From: Leptidea sinapis
Lineage: Eukaryota; Arthropoda; Insecta; Lepidoptera; Pieridae
Assembly (NCBI RefSeq): GCF_905404315.1
Contig: NC_066290.1
Span: forward strand, 8,369,453-8,433,452
DNA: 64,000 nt
Reading direction: 5' to 3'
The notes beneath the pieces were generated by a model. It was not told where the DNA came from. It saw only the letters and a list, made by a program, of their open reading frames with translations, and searched no databases. This document shows positions 10,401 to 22,400 of the stretch, piece by piece. Every line of letters begins with the position of its first letter. Position 1 is the first letter of the stretch. The position numbers and the translations under genes are program-made.

Positions 10401-13400
10401 CAGCAGCATCAGCAACACGGGCGCCGTCGTCAGCAGCGCCTCCTCCACCGCCTGCTCGTGCGGCGCGACCGCCTGCTCCTGCAGGTACTATGCTAGCGCT
10501 TGTCAGCAGCACTCTCTATTATTCTTCTTCTTCGTCGTTACACTCTTGACAGACTGGTTGTGTTCATCACTAACGGCCGTTCCCAATATTCAGTCTATCT
10601 CTTACTTGAGATAAAATCGTAACTATCGTTGACTTTTCTGTCCCAATAAACTTGTCGACGATAAATTTATTGAAGTAGGCGTTACTTTTCGGAAATCCAT
10701 AATTATACAAATGATTTAAGTTTTATTTAGAGTTTAGACTCAGGCTCGTGCCAGATTTTGGAAAGACAACACGTCCTGAGGATGCCTCGTGTAGAGGCGA
10801 AACACGTCGAATTGTTTAAAAACAAATATTGGCGGAATTAACATTAAAGAAAACTTAAATTATTTGTATTATCGAAGGTATCTCACCATATCCGTGCACA
10901 ATGCCTGTCAATGGGACGACGTATAGCTTACCAGCGATATAAAGTTTGTATGGAAATTACAATTCACGCATCCCAATATAAGGCGATAAGAATGACATAT
11001 CGGGTATATTAGGACAGCTTCAGAATTCTGTTACGGCCCTAGTTACGGTTGGCAAGTCCATATGACTTCGAATTCTCGGCATAACTCCGCTAGTCAAACG
11101 AAACTTACAGTGTTCCTGAGAGAATCGTCAATTTGACTGAGTTGAAATCCGTCTTAAAATCGGGTAGAATCAAGTGGTGTCAATAAATTATCTAAAACTA
11201 CCCACTTTAAACAATTATGCGGGTGGAATGCTCAAAAAAAGTGTGTAAACAAATAAGGTAACACCACAATAAAGTATCAGCTACTTGAGAATGCATAAAA
11301 AATAAATTATCGCTAGCGAGGCCAAAAAAATCAAGTGGCCCTTATTTTGTTTTGACTAGTATATGTATACATAGAGCCACTTGATGTTACACAACCGATG
11401 AAAACAGGCCAGGTTTATTACTTTAGTGTGTGTGACAAGCTACGTCTTACATTCGTGATTTAAATGTCTAAATAGTGATTTACGGTCTACCTCAATTTTT
11501 TTCGACGTCTATCTATTTGTATAATTGATCTAAGTTGTACGTTTTGTTCCAGACGCGCCGCAACGTGTACGTCCACTAATACGTCGCCCGCGCCCGCTCT
11601 AGTGTTCGTACACGCGGGCCTCTACCAGGAGGAGTGTCTGGCCATTGATACAGACGTCCAACTCATTGGTGAGCCCTCTTATGTTGTGTGTACTGACAGA
11701 TTACCAGTGAGAGGCTCCTTTGCACAGGATGCCAGCTAGATTATGGGTACCATAACGAGAACTAGGTGCCGTTGTGGTACCCATAATCTAGCCTACTTGA
11801 ACTTAGTGCTCTGGCTTATAAAGGGCATGACCGCCTTGAATGTGATGATGCTACCAACTGTTAGTTGACACTGCTGTAGTGTCAACTAACTTACACGAAT
11901 CAGTTTAACTAAAGATCTGAATGTTATAAGCTATTATAGTTATTTCTAATAATATATAAAATAACATTAACACAGTAGTAAGTAGTTAAATGTTATAATT
12001 AATTGGGATGTCTTATGGCAGTTCATGACGTTGGTAGCGCTTATTAACACATCAAGTAATCAATATTATAATATTGCTGCCATATAGGATCATATTTTCA
12101 CTAATTCCTTATTTGTACACACAGGTTGTGCCCCTGGCAATGTAGCCGAGTCAGTAGTATTAGAAAGAGAAGCGGAGTCGACGCTCACGTTCGCAGAGGG
12201 CGCGAACCGCGCCTACGCGGGTCACATGACGCTCAAGTTCTCTCCGGACGCCACGAGTACGATGCAGCATCACAAGCACTACTGCCTGGAGGTGTCCGAC
12301 AACTGTTCGCCCACTATCGATCATTGTATTATTCGGAGCGCTAGTGTCGGTGAGTCGTACAATTTTGAATATTAACGCGAGTGTAATAACACATTTAATT
12401 AAACACTTTTTAAAGGATTAAAACGAGTGTAACTCGACGTTCCATGACCTTTTCAGAGCACAAAAACGTGCTACGAATCGTCGAGTTAGCTAAAATAACA
12501 ATAAAAAAGTAACTTTTACACAAAAATTAGTGTAAAAAGACAGTTGCATTTTAAAGCTATATAATTCCTGTCTGCTGAACATACAGAATGTCCTAGAAAT
12601 CAACGTCAAGCAGAAACGGGGTGACAGGATGGATTGTAACCATCATGAGAAAAATCAGAAAAAAAATCTATCCCATGCAGTTTGAAAATTATAAGCATTT
12701 AAGCTAAACCTAGAAAGTTGGTCAAACTGTAACTATTTTCCGGTTATTGTGGTTAATTTTATTATTTTTGTTCAATTAAACCTTACCGTCATCGATTTTT
12801 TTCTGGTTTTTCTAATGATGCTTACAGTCAATCCTGCCACCCCGTTTCGGCTTGACGACTTGACTTGCTGGGACACCCTGTATAAATGCGAGGTGCATCT
12901 AGTTTCCTTCGAATACCTACATGTTACTATGTGAAACTGTGGCGGCCATTTTCCAAAATTTACGCATAATTGTTGCTACTTCTGGAGCGTCTTGCGTAAT
13001 ATGGTATCGTGAGATTAAAATCAATCTATAAAGTTTTGTATGGAAACTGCATATAAAACTAATGTCATTGGAAAAATTTCATTTCATATCAAAATAAATA
13101 ATTTATAATAAACTCGTGCTATGTAAAATCGCTCTCCTGGAGCTTAGCTTAGCTATTTTACTTCCTCTTGAGCACAATATGGGCTTTTATCAATAGAGCA
13201 AGAGCCCGTGAACCTATTATCTGAGGATACGCGCTCTGACTATAAATGAAAGCCTAAGGTGAAAGAATTCACCTTGAGTTCTTCAAGTATCGAGACATGT
13301 TCAAGATACTGGTAACTCGTACGAGTAGGTTATAGGTTATCACAGGCTATTATCCGCAACTCGACGACTACAGCGCGCCTATTTTGCGTGGTGAGGAGGG

Positions 13401-16400
13401 CGGCTAATCCTGCCACCCCAGTTCCTCAAGGTAATGTATCAAACCTCTGATGTCACCCATGACCTCGGGGAGAGTCCTCGGTGACCCCAGGTGTTTGGCC
13501 CGGTATGAGGCCATGAGTCCTACACTCCAAAATGACGTGTGCGGCCGTTTCGTCCGCCTCCGTGCAGGCTCAGCACAGTGGGCTGTCGGTGACACCTATA
13601 TTGAACAGATGCTTGTTAAAAGGGCCGTGACCCGTTAGTACATGAGTTATTTTCCGTAATCGTGGTCGTGGAAGTTTTACTAGCTTGCGAGAGAGCTTGG
13701 GGTCTATTTGAGGTAGAGCTTCTTTTGCTTGTCTACACCCACTTACTTTCATCCAGTACTTATTATGTAATTCCTTGGTGTGTTGGCGTATTACCTTCGT
13801 AGGCCAGCTAGGCGGGAGAGGGATAGTTGGTTCTGGTCCTTTTGCTGTCATCGCGGAGCCTCTCCTGGCCAATTCATCAGCGCCATCATTCCCTCGTGAG
13901 TTACTGTGACCCTTTATCCATTGAAGAGTTACTTGGTTGTTATTTTCGCATAACTCCCTCAGACATTGGTGACAGTTGTATATTAGCTTAGAGGTGATAG
14001 TGTGGCTTTGTAGGGCTTGTAGTACTGATTTGCTATCTGAAAGGATGCGGATGGAGTAGTCTTTTACCTTTCGAGTCAACTTTCGAGTGACTGCTTCTAT
14101 GATACCCATACATTCTGCTTGGAAGACAGTGTTATGAGCTCCTAGTGATGCAGCTATTCTTATATTTAGGTCATCCGAGAACACTCCGTATCCCGTGCCC
14201 GACCTTGTCTTTGAGCCATCTTTGAAAATCCTGAGGTCTTTTGTACTGAGGTCCTCTTTCAGTTCTTCATACAGCTGTATTTTGTATCTCTTATCGAATA
14301 TGTATTCCTTTGGAGATCTATCACTTACTGCCAACAGCAGAGGCTCCTTTTCAATCACCTCATTTAGAACCTCTGGGTGTGGGGATTGAGTGGTTTTCCA
14401 AAGATTTAATGTCTTCAACCTTACTGCGGCGCAAGCCCCCTCTTGTTTTATATAGAGGTGTAGTGCCGGAAGGTTCAGCATAGCTTCTACAGCCGCGGTA
14501 GGTGTGGTTCGCATACATCCTGTGATAGCCATACACGCTAGTCTTTGGAATCGTTGCAGTTTATTACAAGTAGTGTTCAGCTTGGTGCGTGGCCACCATA
14601 CAACTGCGCCGTAACATATCATAGGTTGTATCACAGCTGTGTAGATGGCTCTACACAGCTGTGTGTGTACGATGTTCGGGGCAAGTCCCCATGTCTTTCC
14701 TAACATTCTACGGCATTGCCAGAAGGTTACGGTAGCTGTATTTATTTTTGATTCCAAGTGGGCCGCCCAGTTTAACTTGCTGTCAAGTATAACTCCTAAG
14801 TATTTCACTTCGCTGTTTAGTTGCAGTTCGGTGTTAAACAGTTTTGGCAGTTTATAGTTACCCAGAACTCTTTTGTTTGTGAACATTACCAATTCCGTTT
14901 TATGTGGGTTGACTGATAGGTCGTTATCTATGCACCATCTTTCCACGATTTTCAATGCTGCATTTGTAACTTCACATATAGTACTGGCAAACTTTCCGCT
15001 TATTAATATAGTTAGGTCGTCTGCGTAGCCTACCGTAAAGTAGTGATTTTCGTTTAGAGTGGTAATTAGATCATTTACTACCAAGTTCCATAAAAGAGGT
15101 GAGATAACTCCTCCTTGGGGGCAGCCTTTAGCTACAAATGCTTTCTGTGTCTCACTTTCATTTAGTAATATCACTCTGTGTTTGAGCATGTTTTCAATCC
15201 ATGATGACAGAGTTGTACATACTCCATGGCGGTGTAATGCTTCTTTTATTTTTGTAAATTTTGTCTTATCGAAGGCTCCTTCAATGTCTACGAAGGTTCC
15301 TAGACAAAAGGTTTTTTCCGAAAGTGCGCCCTCTATAACGTTCACTACAGCGTGAAGTGCAGATTCGGTGCTTTTACCCTGACTGTATGCGTGTTGGTTG
15401 GGGTGTAGGGGTATGTTCTTAAGGTAATTCTCCCTCAGTTCTCTTTCACACAGCCTTTCTAGGGTCTTCAGGGTAAAAGAGGTAAGACTTATGGGTCTGT
15501 AAGATTTAGCGTTAGAATAGTCACTTTTACCTGGTTTAGGTATGAAGATCACTTTAACTTCCCTCCATATCCTGGGGATGTATCTATGCGCTAGACACGC
15601 CCTGAAAATGTTGATCAGCCGGTTGTGGAGACCTTCTCCTCCCCATTGCAACAAGGCGGGAAAGATCCCATCAGGTCCTGCTGACTTAAAGGGGTGAAAG
15701 GATTTTATAGCCCACTTTATTTTATCGGTTGTCACCAACTTGTGTGCTTGTTGCCAGTCAGCTTCCTCAGCGGTTATGTTTTCATTTACCCACTCGATAT
15801 GCTGCATTATTTTGCATCCTGGAAAGTGAGTTTCCGTCAGGACTCGCTCTGTTTCCTCTGGTGAGTTGGTAAATGTACCGTCAGGTTTCAGCAGGGATCC
15901 GAGGATTTGCCTGGGTTGGTTAGAGATTAATTTCCTTGCCCTGTTGGCCTGGTTATGGCATTGGATGCTGCTGCAAAATTTACGCCAGCCTTCTGATCTT
16001 CTGTATCTGATGCGTTTCTTGTATTCAGACTTACACTCTTTGTAGATGTCCCAGTCGTATTGATCGCCTGTGTTCATTGCGCGGTTCAGATGTCGCCTCA
16101 CTTTTTTCCTGAGCCTTTCTAATTCAGGTCCCCACCAGGTCTGGGGTCTTGGTCTGTCTGATTGAGGGCTGGTGAGGGGATATGTAGCATGATAACTGGC
16201 AGTCATGAATTCGTATATTTGTGCTATTTGGTTTTCGATGTTATCTACTCCGATTATCCTGGCTGGGAGTGTTTCGTCCTTTAGACGCGATTCCATCAGC
16301 AACTTGTACTGAGTAAGATTCGTTCTGCGGGGTTTCCTCTTGGGAGGCGGTGTAGTGATGTTTACCTCCAGGTTAAAAAGTATCCATCTGTGGTCTGAGC

Positions 16401-19400
16401 AGGATGCTTCTTTCGACACATGCCAATTGGATATATAATCAGACATTCCCTCTGTTGCTAAGGTGATGTCTATAATTGTTTTGCTCCTCCTATTTACAAA
16501 GGTGGGTTCTGAACGAACATTCAAAATATTAAGGTTAGTAGAAAAAAGGTATTCAGTGAGTTGCTTACCCCTTTTGTTGGTTGTTTGCATGCCCCAGAGC
16601 GGGTGATGTGCATTGCAGTCTGCAGCCACAATAAGCTCGCTCTTGGTTGTCTCGCAGTAGTTCACCAGTTTGACAAGTTCTTCCGGCGGTGGGTCTTCCC
16701 CGTCAGGCATATAGACGGAGGCGACCACTATCGCTCTCTGGTGAGTTGGAAGGATGTGTCTGTCCAGTATTTTTATTGCGCATAAGTCTCTGTAACAAAA
16801 ATCTGTTAGGGGTTGCACATGTAGATTATTTGAAGTCTCGTACGAGTATATTATATTGTTATTTGCGTGTTGCAGTGGGGGCGGCAGTATGCGTGTCGGG
16901 CGCCAGTGCCAACCCGGTCATCAAGCACTGCGACATCAGCGACTGCGAGAACGTGGGGCTGTACGTGACCGACTCCGCGCAGGGCGCCTACCAGGACAAC
17001 GAGATCTCGCGGAACGCGCTCGCCGGCATCTGGGTCAAAAACTTCGCGAACCCAATCATGCGCCGCAACCACATACACCACGGACGAGACGTGGGCATCT
17101 TCACCTTTGAGAATGGATTGGTATGTTTCCTTTATTTTATATTATTCGATATAGTTTTGGTGGAACTCGCATCTGCACATTATAAGTTTCACAAGATCAT
17201 TGTGTTTCTGTAAAGTACCTTAAGTTTCTTCCACATGCAACAACACTATTGTACTTGGAATGATTCTTGTATACTTCCCTTCACATGTCCCAAAAACTAT
17301 TTGCCCTATTCCAGGTTTATTATTATGAAAATATAAAAGAAATATTTGTTTCGATAATTAACATCAATTGTTTTAGGGTTACTTTGATGCCAACGATATC
17401 CACAACAACAGAATTGCGGGATTTGAAGTAAAAGCTGGGGCCAATCCCACCGTCGTGCACTGTGAGATCCACCACGGTCAAACCGGAGGTATCTACGTTC
17501 ACGAGTCTGGCCTCGGACAGTTCATAGATAACAAGATCCATTCCAATAACTTTGCTGGTGTGTGGATCACGTCCAACAGTAACCCGACGATACGGCGCAA
17601 TGAAATATACAACGGACATCAGGGTGGAGTGTACATATTTGGAGAGGGAAGGGGACTGATTGAGCACAACAATATTTATGGAAATGCATTGGCTGGTATT
17701 CAGGTTGGTACTTTATAATTATTAAATAAAATATAAATAGGCTTTATTTCTTTTGAAGTCTATTGCCTATTGGCAAAGGCCTCCTCTAATTTTCTCCAGT
17801 ACTTCCGGTCCAAATATTTGGTACATTTAGTCCTCCCATCTTTTGGGGGGCATCTTCTGAGTCATTTGCATTCTCTTGGGTAGCAGAGAGTAACCTGCTT
17901 AGACCATTCTTACTTGGTACTTAATAAAAACATTTATAATAAATCATGAAATGGGATTATTGTATCCCATCATTGAATTGGTAATGAATAAAATTTTATG
18001 AATGTCTTTTCTATTGAAATGCGGATGTATTTTACAAGGATTGTTTGTAACCCTTCGTGTACCATTCTTGGGATAAGAACTATTCTCTTTACTCAAGTTT
18101 CCTGGTTGGTCAGTTATGCTTACACAATGCTAAGATTACTCCTGTGATTGTAATACATAACCCTTGAAGTCTTGAAAATAGTATGTTTAATTTGCCCAAT
18201 AGCACAGTCCAGTTTATAAGAAGCATTCATAAATCTGTTATCACAGCTTGACAAAAATATTTTAGAAGCTTCATTCTCTGATCCTGATTGACAGGAACGC
18301 TAATAGGAAGGATATAAGGCAATTGTGAATAACTGAATGACATAGCGTATTATATTGTTTTATAGATTCGCACCAATAGCGACCCGATAGTGAGGCACAA
18401 CAAGATCCACCACGGCCAACACGGTGGCATATACGTGCACGAGAAAGGCCAGGGTCTGATCGAGGAGAACGAGGTGTACGCCAACACACTTGCTGGCGTC
18501 TGGATCACCACCGGGTCCACGCCCGTGCTGCGCCGCAACCGTATACACTCGGGGAAGCAGGTACGGACTCAATACAAATCAAATACATGTCAATTACACA
18601 AAAGTTTAAACATATACTTTTTTATTAAATAATGCAAACTAGTAAAACAATACAAGGCTGAACCATAAAATCAACTATTATACTATTCATGAATTTCAAT
18701 TCAGATACACTGTTTGGTAATTTATTGTAAAGTTTAATACCAATGCATTGGTATTAAGTGGGATAAGTCATAGGTATTAAGTGTTTATTTTACAGAGCCT
18801 AGTATGGGGCGCTATATGCTTGTAGTTATTTCTAGTGTTTAAATTATGGTTGTCACTTATTTTACTGTATTAATTATAATGTTTATGTATTAGTGGGAGT
18901 GATCCTATTAGCTCTTTTACCTGATGAAATTTACTCTTTCACTAATAAAAATAGTGTAGAATTTCATTCCTTAAAATATACATAGCTAATGATTGTATAC
19001 TATCGAAATGAATAATTCTAAACAGACATTTCAACATATTTCTAATGTGTCTCTCTGACCCAAACCATTTTGTTTGTACTTTCGTACCGTGTCTTAAAAT
19101 GTATAATAAACATATATTTTTAAGTTTACTTGTAATTAAAAAATTCGTAAAATGGCCATTCTTATATTCTTGTAACAAGACTCAAGTCTTGTTGGATATT
19201 CACTGTTTCCATGGAAAAAAATTGACACAACTTACTAGAGTTATAAGAGACTTAGTGTGTTGCTGAGAGATCAACCTAAAACAGGCTCTTGTAACAGACT
19301 GAACACTTCAAAACATTTTTCACAAAAGTAAGTCTATACTTACATAATTGTGTTAAATATATCAAAACATTTTTTTATAAAATATTGACACACTTTTACA

Positions 19401-22400
19401 CAAATTATCTTGCCCCAAACTAGGTATAGCCTGTACTATGGGTACAAGACGATTCGAACCTGGGACACATTATATTGGACTAAGTCACACTAAGCCTATT
19501 GCGGAATGTCTCATGTGCCTCAATTAGTATCGCACCTACATCCTTCCACTGCTACTATTGGTCTCTACTCTCTGTATCTGTATGCATTGATATTGTAAAA
19601 GACAGAATATTTGTATAATATCCTAATATATGTGACAAATATGGTTCTATCTCCTTAAAAATGACCATGGTTCGAATTACTATTGTGCAAGGCTTTTTTC
19701 AACTGCTTCATTAAATCAAATGTTCTTAAATTATAACATTATTGGCTAGCCTACATTTTGTTTTATTTAATATTGTTAATATCTTTCAGGTTGGAGTCTA
19801 CTTTTATGATAATGGCCATGGGAAACTGGAAGACAATGATATTTTCAATCACTTGTATTCTGGTGTGCAAATCAGAACCGGCAGTAACCCAGTAATACGT
19901 GGCAATAAGATCTGGGGCGGTCAGAATGGTGGAGTGCTAGTGTATAACGGTGGTCTAGGATTATTGGAACAGAATGAGATATTTGATAACGCTATGGCTG
20001 GCGTTTGGATAAAGACAGACTCCAACCCCACGTTGAAACGGAATAAGATTTTTGATGGACGCGATGGCGGGATATGTATATTTAATGGAGGAAAAGTAAG
20101 ACATGTTTGTTTTATATAAATAATCATATGGTTTTATGCATAAATTGTATGTATTACTGAAGACATTGTGAATAAAATTTTAAGTTTACCTGCTTCCTCC
20201 ATAGTTCAAAGGTTTTGCAATAATCCACAGATAGACTTGCTTAATAGCAAAATAATACAATTTTATTACTTATTGTATATTAAACATCTGAGTAAACATA
20301 TATATGATAGATACTAGAACTTTTATAACATCAAACACTGGAAATAATTGATACTATTTATACGTTTATGTAATATGTTGTGTGGTATTAAAATGCATTG
20401 CTAATAGCAGTTTATTATCATCAGGGTGTATTGGAGGAGAATGATATATTTCGCAATGCCCAAGCCGGTGTGCTGATATCAACCCAAAGTCACCCGGTAC
20501 TCAGACGTAACAGAATCTTCGATGGTCTGGCGGCTGGCGTGGAGATTACTAACAACGCCACCGCAACACTAGAGCACAATCAAATATTTAATAATAGGTT
20601 TGGAGGTATGTGGTCTTTGATTGCATTCAATGAAGCTTTTTATTCTGAAGTTTCACACATTTATACTGAACTTGTGCTCAGTTTATTCACAATTTATATA
20701 TTTGATTTAATTTGAAAAGAATGGTTGCGAACCTGTTACACTAAAGATAAACATATAAATTACACTTAACCTAACTTAAATAAATTAAACTTAAACTAAC
20801 ATATTTATTACATTCTTCTCACAGAAAAGCCAAAAAAGTACGAATTCCACCTTCGCATGTCATGCCGCAAATTGGGATACCATCCCCACTATCTGGATGT
20901 GGTCCTCCACAGTGCAGTTTTCAAGGAACCTTCTTCCATATTACAAAGCTGTGGAATGAGCTTGTGCGCTGTTTCGGGGACGATACGAAAACCTTTATAA
21001 AAAGCGCGTACACCTTCCTTAGAGGGCGGGAACACTCCTGTGCTTCCTCTGGTGTTGTGTCGGCGGTGATCACTTAACAACAGGTGACCCGTGCGCTCGT
21101 ACGCCCTTTAAAAAAAATGTCTGCAGTTTTTGAGTTTCATAATTTTCGTGTAGCTCGAGTTCAAGCAAACCTTCTCGGTAATCAGCTGTTTGAAAATGGT
21201 TCAATAATGATCTGTTTATATTTAAGACTAGATAATCTCATTCTTCTAACACTCGCAACATTTGGTTTAATACTGTTGGAACCAAATATTTGCTGTATTT
21301 TAGACGAACCTATTTAGGTTCTAATATGGACTTTGTGAAAATATGAAACTATGCCATGATAACATATTATATAATTTATAAGTTTTTTTCTATTTAAATT
21401 TTGTAATTTGATACATCTGTGCTGCTTTAAATTATTTTCTTTCGAAGAAATGAGTAATGCTGGTATTTGATAAAAAATGCATTTAAATAAAAAACTGTTT
21501 TATGTGACTTAATTATGATTTATTTTGGCAAGTCAGTCAATATAGGGCAGTAAATATTAAATCACCTTTTTTTATGCGTCAATAAAATGGCAGTATAAGT
21601 AACCTAGTCTAGTTATAGTAAGCTTATAATGCCTACTACTCGGCTAAGTCGAGTTAGTAAGTCTTTTGTGGGGCGATGTATATGCTTTTACAACAAGATC
21701 CCAGAAAATGTTCAAAACAAAAGTATTACGTTATTCAAAAGAATTGTTAAAAATGTTGGTGTGGTAAAGGTAACTATAACATAAATGATTTTCTTAATGA
21801 TAACACAAATTGGGAATGGAGCGACCACCCTCAGGCTATTAAATAATAAGTTTAATTGTACAATGTTACTTTGTAAACAGGCCTGAGGCATGCATTTTGG
21901 AATGGGTGGTAGTTTTTTGAATTTCAATAAGTGATGTCACATCCTATTTTAAATAAAAATATTTGAATAGTACTGATGTCGCTTGATTACACTAATCCAG
22001 TCGACTAGCCTCCCCGTCCCAATAGCACTTCCCCTAACGCCCAATTCAGTGCACTGCGAACAAGTAACTAATATACTGCTGATCTAGATGTATTCAAACA
22101 ATCTGTTATTTTTAAAGTGATATCCCTTACTTCTAGGATTAATTATACAAATTAAATTTGTAACCAAATTTTATGAACGATGCGGGACTGGAACGTCTCA
22201 GGTTCCGTCCGAGCTTTGTAGGTTAACTGTAAAGTAGATCATGTAGATGGAGCCACAACCTTAGAGTTGAACAAGATATACCAAAATTTACGACCCATGT
22301 GTACTCGAATGGTTGGCTCAGTTGGAAAGAGCGCTCGAACGGAAACCGAGAGGTCGCGGGTTTGAGTCCCGCATTGTTCATAAATTTTAGTTACAGATTT

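Larger units (their letters stand above)
10562..11040 (-). repeat. CCCAATAT-family MITE interrupted by a ribozyme-bearing repeat
   Basis: The reverse complement of the repeat at 1600-1880. The two halves are 10562-10662 and 10870-11040; the intervening 200 bases are absent from the other copy and are the inserted element described next. Confidence 0.65.

Noticed and set aside
10768..10812. Simple hairpin reading of the ribozyme region through ACACGT pairing with ACGTGT
   Set aside because: The pairing exists in two copies but is broken in the 10.8-kb copy (ACGTCG) and at 62.95 kb (ACATGT), whereas CTGAGGA, the stem II pairs and GAAA are kept in the three main copies; the hammerhead reading explains more.
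19435..19520. tRNA-like stretch with GGTTCGAATC on the minus strand
   Set aside because: Only the B-box-like part is present; no acceptor or D arm could be paired.
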